DNA of 64,000 bases from an uncultured bacterium (GTDB taxonomy: Bacteria; Acidobacteriota; Aminicenantia; Aminicenantales; Saccharicenantaceae). Every line of letters begins with the position of its first letter. Position 1 is the first letter of the stretch. Positions 36,610 through 45,904 of the stretch are shown here, piece by piece. The notes beneath the pieces are model-generated. The model had not been told where the DNA came from. It saw only the letters and a program-made list of their open reading frames with translations, and ran no database searches. The stretch lies in contig CALEUG010000007.1 of the NCBI GenBank assembly GCA_937920515.1, positions 62,001 to 126,000 on the forward strand, written 5' to 3'. A program made the position numbers and the translations under genes.

Positions 36610-38130
36610 TTACTTGAGAGGCCCGGTGACTTTTTCCACCGCCTCCAGAATCTCGCCGCTCTGGACCACTTCTTTCAGCCGGTTGATGTCGGAATATAAC
36701 GGCCGGTCTTCGTCCAGGAAATCAACGTATTTCCTTATAACTTCATAAGCGGCCTGGACAGCCGGGCCGGGCTTCAGTGGCCTGCGGAAATCTATGGCCT
36801 GGGCTCCGGCGATAAACTCAATGGCCAGGACGGCCTGAGCGTTGTCCAGAATCTGCCTGGTTTTGAGGGCTGTGGTCATGCCCATGCTGACAAAATCTTC
36901 CTGGTCAGCCGCCGCCGGAATGGAGCCGGTGGCCGCCGGATGGGACAGCACCCGATTTTCGCAGACCAGGGCCCCGGCCGTGTACTGGCTCAGCATCAGG
37001 CCGGAGAACATTCCCGCCCCGCGGGTCAGAAAGGCCGGAAGACCAGCGCTCAGATGGGGGTTCATCAACCGGTTGACCCGGCGCTCGGACAGGACGCAGA
37101 CGGTGGTGATGGCCGTTCCCAGGAGCTCCAGGGCAAAGGCCTGCGGCACTCCCTGAAAGTTAGCCCCGGTCAGGACCAGGTCTTCATCTGGAAAAAAGAT
37201 GGGGTTATCGGCCGCCCCGTTGAGTTCCACCTCAATCATATACTTTGCCCATTGCCAGGCATCCCTGGCCGCGCCCACCACCTGCGGGGTGCTTCTCAGG
37301 CTGTAGGCGTCCTGAACCTTTTTCCCGGGCTGCTGGAGCAGTTCGCTGCCCTCGGTAATTCTTCGTATATTTTCAGCTGAAGTCAGGGCTCCGGGATAAC
37401 CACGGACCCTGTGTACCCGCTCGTCGTAGGCCTTCATGTTGGCATTCAGGACCTCCAGGGTCATGGCCGCCACGATTTCCGAGTTTTTAATCCAGCGCAG
37501 GGCGTCATGGACTTCCAGGGCTCCCAGGCCGGTGATGACGTTGGAACCGTTGATGGTGGCCAGTCCGTCTCGGGCCTGAAACACCACGGGCTTCAGTCCG
37601 GCTTTTTCCAGGGCTTCTCTGGCCGGCAGCCGTTGCCCCCGGTAATAGGCCTCGCCCTCGCCCATCAGCACTAAGGCAATCTGGGACATGGGCGACAGAT
37701 CGCCGCAGGCTCCAACCGAGCCTTTCTCACAGACGACAGGAGTTACCCCACGGTTGAGTAGCTCGGCCAGCAGTTCCACCACTTCCAGCCGCAGCCCCGA
37801 ATGGCCGTGGCAATGGCAGCTTATTCTGGACAGCATGGCCGCCCTGACCACTTCTACAGGCAAGGGCTGGCCATAGCCGGCGGCATGGCTGTAAATGATG
37901 TACTTCTGAAATTTTTCTGCCTGTTCCCTGGTCAGGACGACGTTGGCCAGCTCGCCGATACCTGTATTGACACCGTACATGATTTCGTTTTTCCTGATCT
38001 TATCTTCGAGCAGTGCCCGGCATTTCTTAATTCTGGCTCTGGCTTCGGGGTGAATTTCCACCGTTTCGTTTTCTCTGGCCACTTTGACCACCTGGTCGAT
38101 GGTCAGGTGACCATCCACTACTATGCTCAT
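36610..38130 (-). CDS. hutH: Histidine ammonia-lyase family enzyme with ACG MIO triad
   Basis: 506 residues of the MIO aromatic amino-acid lyases. YGVNTGIGELANV, SHAAGYG (the Ser-His selectivity pair of histidase), GLATINGSNV and QEDFVSMG are present. The MIO precursor, normally Ala-Ser-Gly, is Ala-Cys-Gly at 141-143 (GSVGACGDL; codons GCC TGC GGC). HAL converts histidine to urocanate and ammonia. Ser-to-Cys change at this site has been reported from memory to still mature in an engineered enzyme. AGGAGG lies before ATG 38130. No hutU, hutI or hutF is nearby, so histidine use cannot be inferred from context. Confidence 0.88.
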   Translation of the reverse strand: MSIVVDGHLTIDQVVKVARENETVEIHPEARARIKKCRALLEDKIRKNEIMYGVNTGIGELANVVLTREQAEKFQKYIIYSHAAGYGQPLPVEVVRAAMLSRISCHCHGHSGLRLEVVELLAELLNRGVTPVVCEKGSVGACGDLSPMSQIALVLMGEGEAYYRGQRLPAREALEKAGLKPVVFQARDGLATINGSNVITGLGALEVHDALRWIKNSEIVAAMTLEVLNANMKAYDERVHRVRGYPGALTSAENIRRITEGSELLQQPGKKVQDAYSLRSTPQVVGAARDAWQWAKYMIEVELNGAADNPIFFPDEDLVLTGANFQGVPQAFALELLGTAITTVCVLSERRVNRLMNPHLSAGLPAFLTRGAGMFSGLMLSQYTAGALVCENRVLSHPAATGSIPAAADQEDFVSMGMTTALKTRQILDNAQAVLAIEFIAGAQAIDFRRPLKPGPAVQAAYEVIRKYVDFLDEDRPLYSDINRLKEVVQSGEILEAVEKVTGPLK

Positions 38131-38224
38131 CAATTCCTCCTGTTCTCGGGTATTCAGGGACAGTTATAAAATTTATAAGAAGTCGCCGATAAAGGCAAGA
38201 CCGGAAGGAATTTTCCGGGCTTTA

Positions 38225-38253
38225 TTGACATCCAGCCCCCGTCAGGATATAAG
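38225..38253 (+). promoter_or_regulatory. Strong sigma70-type promoter of the tdh-like gene
   Basis: TTGACA (38225-38230), 17-base spacer, TATAAG (38248-38253). Transcription is predicted to begin near 38260, giving a leader of about 30 bases with GAGGAG before ATG 38291. Confidence 0.7.
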
Positions 38254-38290
38254 ATTTTATTCTTAATCCAACAGGATTCGAGGAGCGAAG

Positions 38291-39271
38291 ATGACCCCTG
38301 AGAGCGAAACTATCCTGGTCACCGGAGCCTGCGGCCAGATCGGTTCCGAGCTGGTTCCAGTTCTGAGGAAGCTTTACGGAGCAGAAAAGGTTATTGCTTC
38401 AGATGTGGTCCCACCGTCTCCGGCCCTGGAAAATTCAGGACCCTTTGAAAAGCTGGACGTAACCAACCGCCAGGAAATCGGCCAGCTGATCCATAAGCAC
38501 CGGGTTAAAGCCGTCTACCACTTAGCCGCCATCCTCTCGGCCACCGGAGAAAAATTTCCCCAGAAGGCCTGGGAAGTCAACATCAACGGCCTGTATAACA
38601 TCCTGGAAGCTTCCAGGGAACTCGGAGTCAGGCAGGTTTTTTGCCCCAGCTCCATCGCCGTCTTCGGCCCGGCCACGCCCCGCGTCAACACCCCCCAGGA
38701 TACCGTCCTGAGCCCCACCACCATCTACGGGGTGACCAAGGTAGCCGGAGAACATCTCTGCGATTATTATGTCAGAAAATACAACCTGGACGTCCGGGGC
38801 TGCCGCTTTCCGGGCATAATCAGCAACGAGACCCTGCCCGGCGGTGGAACCACCGACTATGCTGTGGCCATTTTCTATGAAGCCATCCTCAACCGCCGTT
38901 ATACCTGCTTCCTCCGGCCGGAGACCAGGCTGCCGATGATGTACATGCCCGATTGCCTCAAGTCCATAATCGAGCTGATGGCCGCCGATTTTTCCCGGCT
39001 GAGGCACCATTCCAATTTTAACCTCACGGCCATGTCCTTCTCGGCCGCCGACCTGGCCGCGGAAATCAAAAAGCACCTGCCGGACTTTGAGGTAGAATAC
39101 CGGCCCGATTTCCGTCAGGCCATTGCCGACAGCTGGCCGGAATCAATCGACGACAGCGCTGCCCGGGAAGAATGGGGCTGGAAGCCCGATTACGACCTGG
39201 CCGCCATGACGGCCGACATGCTCCGGGTGCTGAGAGAAAAACAGCGACAGGGCAAATTGAAATACCCGTAA
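38291..39271 (+). CDS. SDR-type L-threonine 3-dehydrogenase
   Basis: 326 residues of the extended SDR (GalE-like) family. TGACGQIGSELVP binds NAD, and Y146/K150 in IYGVTKVAGE are catalytic. GIISNETLPGGGTTDYAV, the conserved block of short-chain threonine dehydrogenases, supports oxidation of threonine to 2-amino-3-ketobutyrate. Cytoplasmic. A strong promoter and GAGGAG ribosome site precede it; no kbl ligase partner is adjacent. It could instead act on another sugar nucleotide, but the diagnostic block makes threonine most likely. Confidence 0.88.
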   Translation: MTPESETILVTGACGQIGSELVPVLRKLYGAEKVIASDVVPPSPALENSGPFEKLDVTNRQEIGQLIHKHRVKAVYHLAAILSATGEKFPQKAWEVNINGLYNILEASRELGVRQVFCPSSIAVFGPATPRVNTPQDTVLSPTTIYGVTKVAGEHLCDYYVRKYNLDVRGCRFPGIISNETLPGGGTTDYAVAIFYEAILNRRYTCFLRPETRLPMMYMPDCLKSIIELMAADFSRLRHHSNFNLTAMSFSAADLAAEIKKHLPDFEVEYRPDFRQAIADSWPESIDDSAAREEWGWKPDYDLAAMTADMLRVLREKQRQGKLKYP

Positions 39272-39336
39272 ACCCGCCCATTAAATTCATGGAAGAAAAT
39301 CGGGAGAGAAGCGTCAAAAATAAAAGGAGGACAAAA

Positions 39337-39711
39337 ATGAAAAAAGTCTGCCTTCTTTTCCTGATCGTGGCGGTAAGCGGCCTGCTGGCAGTGGCCGCCC
39401 GGGTCAACGTTACCGGAGACTGGAGCTTCACCATTACCACCCCCCGCGGTGAAAGAACCAGCGACATCAGGTTCGTCCAGGAAGGTGAAAAACTGACCGT
39501 GACCATGCAGGACATGCGCGGCGGTGAAATCACCGGCAAAGGAACGGTCAGGGGCGAGGCCATCGAATGGTCTATCACCCGGGAAGGGCCCCAGGGCTCT
39601 TTCACCATGACCTACAAGGGCAAGATCCAGGATGCCAACACCATAAGCGGCGAAGTGGAGATGGGCAACTTCGGCACCGCTACCTGGAAAGCCGTCAGAA
39701 AGAACGGCTGA
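39337..39711 (+). CDS. Small exported protein of unknown function
   Basis: 124 residues. Signal peptide (KKVCLLFLIVAVSGLLAVA), then a single beta-rich domain with VTGDWSFTITTPRGE and the repeating G-T-x-W/Y-x-G pattern that ends GTATWKAVRKNG. I recognise the pattern as a family common in Acidobacteriota exported proteins but know no function. ATG 39337 is preferred because AAGGAGG lies just upstream and it opens the signal peptide; a longer frame begins inside the tdh-like gene. It is closely followed by a terminator. Confidence 0.8.
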   Translation: MKKVCLLFLIVAVSGLLAVAARVNVTGDWSFTITTPRGERTSDIRFVQEGEKLTVTMQDMRGGEITGKGTVRGEAIEWSITREGPQGSFTMTYKGKIQDANTISGEVEMGNFGTATWKAVRKNG

Positions 39712-39729
39712 GAACCGAAAGAACGGACC

Positions 39730-39764
39730 AAGGGGGAAAGGCCTTCCGGCTTTTCCCCTTTTTC
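39730..39764 (+). terminator. Rho-independent terminator
   Basis: AAGGGGGAAAGGCC pairs with GGCTTTTCCCCTT around TTCC, followed by TTTTTC. It ends transcription of the tdh-like gene and the small exported protein. Confidence 0.8.
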
Positions 39765-40298
39765 TTTCAGGGGAATTTTAAACAGACCTCTGGCGATTAA
39801 ACCTGCCTCTGATCAAGCGGAGCCAATTGTAATTCTCTATCATAAGCTGTTATACCCATGGAATAAGTCTGCTCTGACTCCCGGGCCAGAGAACTCAACC
39901 CTCTTTCTCCAGCGCTTCCCTTTACACTTAAGAACCGGCATAGTCTGGTGAATCAACTCGGCCTCTATGAAATCTGCCTGCCCTGAGAAGCTGGCTCCGG
40001 GCTTCTTCCTTGAAGCTGGTTCTGTCTGCAGTTCCTCCCCTCTTTCAGCCCGGGGACGGGCCTGGCCACCAGGACTGAAGAATAAGGCCCGATAGGAAGT
40101 ATTCCACCCAGCTTCTTAAAGGCCCTGAACCAGAAGATTTTTTGTCCTGATTATTTCTGTAATGAAGACCTCTGGCATTATCCAGATTTTCATTCACACC
40201 GCTTATAATTTTCCCCGACCGCAAAGAAAATTTTCTGTTTGAAAAATCTTGAGAATCATAAAAAATTATGGTGAAAATATGATCAACAGGAGGGACAT
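39765..40298. other. Long intergenic region, nothing identified
   Basis: About 530 bases upstream of the DUF1028 gene. AT-rich DNA near 40190-40290 probably includes its promoter (TTGAGA at about 40250), but no clear hexamer pair at standard spacing, RNA gene or ORF was found. Confidence 0.35.
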
Positions 40299-41345
40299 AT
40301 GAATAGAAGCCAGTGGATTAAAGCCAATCGACCGGTTATTTCCTTTTTAATTCTGGTTATGGCCCTTTCCCTGAGCCTTTTTGCTTTCTCCCTGCTGGCA
40401 GCAGACAACCCTGCCTCTAAAAACCTGAGGCCGGTAACCACCTATTCCATAGTGGCTTTTGACAGAGAAACCGGGCAGCTGGGCGTGGCCGTCCAGTCGC
40501 ACTGGTTTTCGGTGGGCAGCCTGGTCAGCTGGGCAGCTGCAGGAGTGGGAGCGGTGGCCACCCAGTCTTTTGTGGACCCGGCCTACGGAGCCCTGGGACT
40601 GGAGATGATGCGGGCCGGGAGGAGCGCTGAAGAGGCCCTGAGCGGACTGCTCAAATCCGACCGCACCCCGGAAGTCAGGCAGGTGGCCATGGTCGATGCC
40701 GTCGGGCGAGTGGCCGTCCATACCGGGCGGAACTGCATCGCCGAGGCCGGGCATTTTAAGGGCGATGGCTTCACCTGCCAGGCCAACATGATGCTCAAGA
40801 ACACCGTCTGGGAAGCCATGGCCCGGGCCTATCAGAACACCAGGGGCGAGCTGGTGGACAGACTGCTGGCAGCCCTGGAAGCCGCGGAAACAGAAGGCGG
40901 CGATATCAGGGGCAGACAATCGGCAGCCATCCTGGTGGTCAGCGGGAAAAGCTCTGGCGTCTGGTGGAAAGACCGGGTTTACGACCTGCGGATTGAAGAC
41001 CATCCGGACCCGGTCAGGGAAATGAAGAGGCTGGTGCTCATTGCCAAAGCCTACAACCACATGAACCGGGGAGACGAGCTGCTGACCGAAAATAAACTGG
41101 AAGAAGCCATGAAAGAATACCACCTGGCCATGGAGCTTTACAGCGGCAACCCGGAGATGATTTTCTGGCCGGCAGTCACCATGGCTTCGACCGGCCGGGT
41201 GGAAGAAAGCCTGCCGCTTTTCAAAAAAGTCTTTGCCCTGGACCCCGGCTGGGCCCTTCTTCTGCAGCGCCTGCCGTCGGTGGGCCAGTTTCCAAAGGAC
41301 AGGAAACTTCTCAAAAAGATCCTGGAACAGGCTCCCGGAAAATAA
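40299..41345 (+). CDS. Exported DUF1028 Ntn-hydrolase-like protein with C-terminal TPR
   Basis: 348 residues. A signal peptide (FLILVMALSLSLFAFSLLA) is followed by TTYSIVAFDRETGQLGVAVQSHWFSVG, the N-terminal block of DUF1028, through GDGFTCQANMM and SAAILVV to about residue 235. Relatives adopt an Ntn-hydrolase fold whose substrate is unknown. Residues 250-345 form helical TPR-type repeats (KAYNHMNRGDELLTEN). AGGAGG sits at ideal distance from the ATG. Stands alone. Whether the Thr at the start of the domain becomes an N-terminal nucleophile after export is open. Confidence 0.88.
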   Translation: MNRSQWIKANRPVISFLILVMALSLSLFAFSLLAADNPASKNLRPVTTYSIVAFDRETGQLGVAVQSHWFSVGSLVSWAAAGVGAVATQSFVDPAYGALGLEMMRAGRSAEEALSGLLKSDRTPEVRQVAMVDAVGRVAVHTGRNCIAEAGHFKGDGFTCQANMMLKNTVWEAMARAYQNTRGELVDRLLAALEAAETEGGDIRGRQSAAILVVSGKSSGVWWKDRVYDLRIEDHPDPVREMKRLVLIAKAYNHMNRGDELLTENKLEEAMKEYHLAMELYSGNPEMIFWPAVTMASTGRVEESLPLFKKVFALDPGWALLLQRLPSVGQFPKDRKLLKKILEQAPGK

Positions 41346-41456
41346 GTTCCGCGCCGGCGAAGAAAACAGGTTTTACCCCTTAATTTTCAAATATTTATCC
41401 ACGCCGGTAATCACGGGTTAAAGCCTGTAATTTCTGGCCTTTTTTCTACCCGGTTA

Positions 41457-42311
41457 TTACCTTGAACTTCTCAGGGCCTGCTGGAAAAAAGCGGGCTGGG
41501 CAAAGCTGGCCCGGAAGATTTCTTGGTTAAAATATTTCAGGCCGGCGGGAATTCTTAGCTTTTTAATCTTCAGCGGATCAATTCTGTCCGAGAGAAAGGT
41601 ATAGCACCAGGTCCCGACCGGGTAGGTTGGAACCGGCGCCGAATAAAAGAGAGAAATGTTGAACATCTTCTTCAGGAATTGAGCCTTCTGCCCGTGTTCC
41701 TTGAGGTGAAGTAGCTGGGAACCGGCCTGGGTCACGATGACGCCGTCAGGTTTCAGCACCTTTTTCAGCTTGAGATAAAAATCGCGGGCATGCAGGATGG
41801 CTGAAGGCCCGACCGGATCGGAAGAATCGACGATGATGGCCTCGAACCGCTCGCTGGTCTTCTGGATGAAATCAAAACCATCGGCGATGGCCAGCTCGGC
41901 CCGGGGGTCGGACAGGGCAGCCTCCAGCCAGGGAAAGTATTTCTCGCAGGCCTGGATAACTTCCAGGTCTATCTCCACCAGCCAGGCTTTCTGGACCGGG
42001 TGTTTCAGAACTTCTCTCAGAGCCCCCCCGTCTCCTCCGCCGATGACCAGGACCTTCTCCGGCCGCGGGAGACAGGCCAGGGCTGGATGAACCAGCATTT
42101 CGTGGTAGAAGAATTCATCTTTCTCGGTGGTCTGGACCAGCCCGTCCAGGAACAACACCCGGCCGTAAAAATCATTCTCGATGATTTCTATCTTCTGAAA
42201 GGCTGACTTCTTTTCGTACAGGACTTTTTTAGCCTTGAAAAACAAACCGGAAGAAGCCGTCTGGTACTCGCGAGCTTCCTTACGGTCGGATGAAAGAGCT
42301 GAATTTTTCAC
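41457..42311 (-). CDS. speE: Spermidine synthase
   Basis: 284 residues. The decarboxylated-SAM site GGGDGG is at residues 91-96 and the catalytic Asp is in VDSSDPVGPS (about 162). Earlier blocks FYGRVLFLDGLVQTTEKDEFFYHE are characteristic of SpeE. Transfers an aminopropyl group to putrescine. N-terminal extension of about 20 residues precedes the family start. Lies 65 bases downstream of uppP on the same strand, so possibly co-transcribed; no speD is visible in the window. Confidence 0.93.
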   Translation of the reverse strand: MKNSALSSDRKEAREYQTASSGLFFKAKKVLYEKKSAFQKIEIIENDFYGRVLFLDGLVQTTEKDEFFYHEMLVHPALACLPRPEKVLVIGGGDGGALREVLKHPVQKAWLVEIDLEVIQACEKYFPWLEAALSDPRAELAIADGFDFIQKTSERFEAIIVDSSDPVGPSAILHARDFYLKLKKVLKPDGVIVTQAGSQLLHLKEHGQKAQFLKKMFNISLFYSAPVPTYPVGTWCYTFLSDRIDPLKIKKLRIPAGLKYFNQEIFRASFAQPAFFQQALRSSR

Positions 42312-42376
42312 TTTATCCTCCTGGAAAGTTGATGAAAGTAAGCTGTATTTTAGGGAAGATAAGGCCTTAAGTCAAT

Positions 42377-43156
42377 TTACCGAAAATACTTGAGCAGAAT
42401 CAGCAGGGCCAGTCCCAGGCGGTAGGAGATAAACGGCACCAGACTCCTGGTCTTGAGGAATGAAAGCAGGAACCTTATGGACAGAAAACCGAACAGGGCC
42501 GAGGACAGGAAGCCGACTATGAAGGGGCCGTTTATTTCCGACAGGGCTATCTTCGGCACTTCCAGCAGGGCCGCCCCTACAATCAACGGAGTGGCCAGCA
42601 GGAAAGAAAACCTGGCCGCCGATTGACGACGGTATCCCAGGAACAGAGCCATCATGATGGTCATTCCAGAGCGCGAAGCGCCTGGCACTATGGCCAGGCT
42701 CTGGGCCAGCCCGATGAGAAGCACCTCCGTAAGGTTCAGCTCCTCCAGCCCCTTCCGGTTTCTGGCCAGCCGGTCGGCCAGAAAAATAAAAAGGGAGAAG
42801 AAAATCAGGCTGCCGGCTATTACCTGCGGCTCCCGGAAAACGGTTTCGGCTTTCTCTTCCAGAAAATAGCCAGCCAGGGCCCCGGGAACCGTGGCCAGCA
42901 GCACATACCAGAGAAAACGCCCTTCTTTTTCTTTTGTCCTGGTAAAGCCGGCTGAAATTATTTTTATCCAGTCCTTCCAGAAGTAGGCCACTATGGCCAG
43001 CAGGGTACCCAGGTGCAGCATGACGTCATACTGCAATCCCTGGTAGTTCCAGTTAAAAAAATAGGGGCCTATAACCAGGTGGGCCGAACTGGAAATCGGC
43101 AGGAACTCTCCCGCACCCTGCAGAAAACCGAGCACCAGCGCCTGAAAATAGTTCAT
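42377..43156 (-). CDS. uppP: Undecaprenyl-diphosphatase
   Basis: 259 residues, multi-pass membrane protein. GAGEFLPISSSAHL and PGASRSGMTI are the two signature loops of UppP/BacA, which recycles undecaprenyl pyrophosphate for peptidoglycan and other glycan export. Shorter and simpler than E. coli UppP but complete. It sits 100 bases after the SpoIID-like gene and upstream of speE, so peptidoglycan functions cluster here. Confidence 0.95.
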   Translation of the reverse strand: MNYFQALVLGFLQGAGEFLPISSSAHLVIGPYFFNWNYQGLQYDVMLHLGTLLAIVAYFWKDWIKIISAGFTRTKEKEGRFLWYVLLATVPGALAGYFLEEKAETVFREPQVIAGSLIFFSLFIFLADRLARNRKGLEELNLTEVLLIGLAQSLAIVPGASRSGMTIMMALFLGYRRQSAARFSFLLATPLIVGAALLEVPKIALSEINGPFIVGFLSSALFGFLSIRFLLSFLKTRSLVPFISYRLGLALLILLKYFR

Positions 43157-43257
43157 CTTTAAGCCTTATATCGGTCAGCCTGAAACAGAGTATGAACCAT
43201 TTTTCTACAACGGATCCGGAATGTTGTCAACTCAGGGCCGGGAGGCCGCAATGGTTT

Positions 43258-45486
43258 TCAATGGATTTTTTCAATTTTGATGTTTTTATAGTAATGGCCG
43301 AGGATTTCTTTGTAACCGGCACCGGACAGAGCCATCCCGTAGGCCCCGACCTGGCATAAGCCCACTCCGTGGCCCCAGCCCCGGCCGCTGAAAACAAAGT
43401 GGGTCAGTCGGCCCGATGGATCGTATTCGCGGTCGATAAAAAAGAGCGTATCCTTCAGGTTAAGAGCCCAGCGCACCCTCAGGCCTGTTACCACCACCGA
43501 GCCTTTTTCACCGATAACCTGAAGTTCAATCACCCGGTTGGATTTTCCCCTTTTCAGAACCTTGAGGTCAGAAAGTGTCCCCACCTGGGGATAAAACTTC
43601 AGGATATTCTTTTCCAGTTCTTCGCGGGTCCCCCTGACATTCCAGCGATTATAGCGGGAATTGCGGTCCAGAACGTTGGTATCGGGTGGATACACTACCT
43701 CCAGCAACTGCACCTGGCCGTTCGCTTCGATCCACCTGATTTTTTCGCCGCCCAGAAGAAGCAGCGATCTGGCCGGAAAGGTTCCCCCTTCCAGGCTGCG
43801 CAGCAGGTAGCCGTCAGCCGGCCAGGATAGCAACCGGCGGTTGCTCCCTTCCATCACTTCCAGCTGCTCGCCCTTCTTTCCGAGAAAGGTTCCCTGGTGG
43901 TAAAGGTCTTCCAGCCAACCCAGCGACTTTCTCAGGATAAAGGCCAGCTCGGCCCTGGTCACCGGCCGGAAAAGGTTATCCTCGCGCAGGTAGCCGGGAT
44001 ATATTCCGGATTGCAGCAGGTAGGCCAGCGCCTTGCGGTCGGCTTCCTTCAGGTCTTTGCTCCGCTGCTGTTCCTTAAGCAGAAATTCAATCTCGGTGGG
44101 AAGAAGGAGCAAGCCTGTCTTGTCCTGCCAGCCGAAGAAATCAACCAGGCCATGGGCCAGCTCGACAAAGTTGACCTGTGGCAATTTTTCCATTTCTGGA
44201 TTACTGGTCGGGCTGTTTATTTTTCGGAACTGGCTGACCCGCTGGAGGTAATCGGCCACTTCCTCCCCGGTTACGGGCTGGTCAAAATAATCAGCCGGGG
44301 AATTGTGGGAAATTATTCCGGCTGCCAGCAGGGGAAAGACTTCGGCCAGGATATCCCGCCCCTTAATTATGATTCCAGGATAAGCCCGGGCCGTCTCCAG
44401 GCGCCATTCGGGTTGTTTTTCATGAGTGCAGCTAACGCTCTTCAGGTAAGGAACCGGACGCCCGGAAAAGACGTTCTCGGCATCCTCGGTCAGGCCGCCG
44501 CAGGTGCTGGTATAAAGGGCGTTGATCAGTTCATTCTTATAGGTAATGACTTCGCCGGAAGTTTCCTCAACGGCCCGGTTGCTCAGGGGATGCTCGGCCG
44601 ATAGTCCACCGTAGACCTGGGAGCTCTGGGTATCGGTCAGGTCAAAACCAAGGCTGCGGTTGCGGCCAAGGTGCTTGAGGGCATAGGTCCTGGCCGCCAC
44701 CGCCTGGGCTTTCAAGGCTTCCAGGGCATTGAAGGTTCCCGGCGACATTTCCAGAGGGACAACACCTTTGAGATAATCTTCCAGGTTTAAGATGTTGATC
44801 AGGGCCAGCCCCCGACCGGTATTCTTGAGCTGGAAAATACCACGGTAGCTGCGGTCGTTAAACCTGAGAAAACTCTCGGTAAATGCCGGGATAAAATACA
44901 GGTCAGCTTCTTTATTGAAGGACTGAAGCTTATGGTCGACCTGGAGCCAGATGTTGCCGGGCTCGGGCAGGCTGACGATTTCCCTGATCATCCAGACCTC
45001 CCGGTAGCCAAGACTTTCCAGCTGCCTGATGGATTCCAAAGCCTGTCCCCTTGTCAGAAATTCGCCGTACTTCAGCTGGTAAAGTTTGCTGCCGGCTTCC
45101 AACTTCTCCTGCACCAGGACCTGACCGGGCAGCTTCTGGCTCAATTCAGCCGCCAGTAGCTCGGCTTCCTGATAATCGCTGGTCTGGGTGATAAGCAGGA
45201 TAAACTTTTCTGTCAGCTTTTCCTTTTCAACCTTGATGACCACTTCCTCTACGTCTTCGGCCAGCAGCCTGTATTCCCGCCCGATTTCGTAGATTTTCAT
45301 CCCGGAGGAAGAGCTGATGGTGGCCTGTTTCATCCCGACGATCAAACCGATCCTGACCACCGGCCGGGGTATCACGTATCCCTGGAAAAAATTGCTCTCC
45401 CGTCCAAATTCAGGCGGTTTGCCGGCAATAAAAAACAGGGCCAGAAAAGCGCCCAGAAAATATTTCAAAGCTATAATTTTTTTCAT
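43258..45486 (-). CDS. SpoIID/LytB-type protein with SPOR-like and SLH-like segments
   Basis: 742 residues, exported (hydrophobic N-terminus). About residues 80-165 resemble a SPOR repeat (FILLITQTSDYQEAELLAAEL). The SpoIID lytic-transglycosylase core follows with LNLEDYLKGVVPLEMSP (catalytic-type Glu), KAQAVAARTYAL and YTSTCGGLTED. Around residues 480-535 a single SLH-like segment (GIYPGYLREDNLFRPVTRAELAFILRK) occurs. The end block GRGWGHGVGLCQVGAYGMA, normally soon after the core, is separated from it by about 300 residues. It probably cleaves peptide-stripped glycan strands at the cell wall; the insertion is unusual. Confidence 0.85.
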   Translation of the reverse strand: MKKIIALKYFLGAFLALFFIAGKPPEFGRESNFFQGYVIPRPVVRIGLIVGMKQATISSSSGMKIYEIGREYRLLAEDVEEVVIKVEKEKLTEKFILLITQTSDYQEAELLAAELSQKLPGQVLVQEKLEAGSKLYQLKYGEFLTRGQALESIRQLESLGYREVWMIREIVSLPEPGNIWLQVDHKLQSFNKEADLYFIPAFTESFLRFNDRSYRGIFQLKNTGRGLALINILNLEDYLKGVVPLEMSPGTFNALEALKAQAVAARTYALKHLGRNRSLGFDLTDTQSSQVYGGLSAEHPLSNRAVEETSGEVITYKNELINALYTSTCGGLTEDAENVFSGRPVPYLKSVSCTHEKQPEWRLETARAYPGIIIKGRDILAEVFPLLAAGIISHNSPADYFDQPVTGEEVADYLQRVSQFRKINSPTSNPEMEKLPQVNFVELAHGLVDFFGWQDKTGLLLLPTEIEFLLKEQQRSKDLKEADRKALAYLLQSGIYPGYLREDNLFRPVTRAELAFILRKSLGWLEDLYHQGTFLGKKGEQLEVMEGSNRRLLSWPADGYLLRSLEGGTFPARSLLLLGGEKIRWIEANGQVQLLEVVYPPDTNVLDRNSRYNRWNVRGTREELEKNILKFYPQVGTLSDLKVLKRGKSNRVIELQVIGEKGSVVVTGLRVRWALNLKDTLFFIDREYDPSGRLTHFVFSGRGWGHGVGLCQVGAYGMALSGAGYKEILGHYYKNIKIEKIH

Positions 45487-45711
45487 TTTGATCCCGTTTA
45501 TCCTTTTTATTGTTACCTTAAGCCAGTCGACCCGGGAGGCTTATTGCCTGGCCTTCGCCGGGCAAGCACTTTAGGGCAGCCACGCAGGGGCCGCCGGCAT
45601 CGCAGGTAAAGATGCAGCCAGATAGCAGGGGAAAATAATGGGTGTGGGCTGAGACAAAACGATAAATTATATTCACAATAACCGCTATATAGTCTACCAT
45701 TTTCAACCTAT

Positions 45712-45723
45712 ACAATATATTGT
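45712..45723. promoter_or_regulatory. ACAATATATTGT palindrome
   Basis: A perfect 12-base palindrome lying about 8-19 bases into the transcript predicted from the adjacent promoter, where a repressor could block elongation or initiation. No regulator is known. Confidence 0.4.
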
Positions 45724-45737
45724 GTTCCCTTGACCAT

Positions 45738-45766
45738 AATTTAGAACTGAAAACAGATCGTGTCAA
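45738..45766 (-). promoter_or_regulatory. Promoter upstream of the SpoIID-like gene
   Basis: Minus strand TTGACA (45766-45761), 17-base spacer, TAAATT (45743-45738); start predicted near 45731, giving a leader of about 245 bases. A 60-codon frame with four Cys (45700 to 45518) lies in the leader but has no clear ribosome site. Another possible -10 is TATAAT near 45832 on the same strand. Confidence 0.6.
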
Positions 45767-45904
45767 GACCTTCAGCCAATTTACGGCCTCAGACCATAGC
45801 CTCTGACACCGCTTCCGGCCTGAATCAGATTATAGCATAAAAAGCACCTGACGGATACAGGTCGGGGGTTTTAACATGCCCGGATATCTTATTTATTATC
45901 AGTT

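Noticed and set aside
39337..39711. Longer frame from 39172
   Set aside because: The extra residues overlap the tdh-like gene in another frame and lack a ribosome site; the signal peptide starts at 39337.
45518..45766. 82-codon minus-strand ORF as a real protein
   Set aside because: No ribosome site, irregular composition and it overlaps promoter elements; kept only as a leader-ORF observation.
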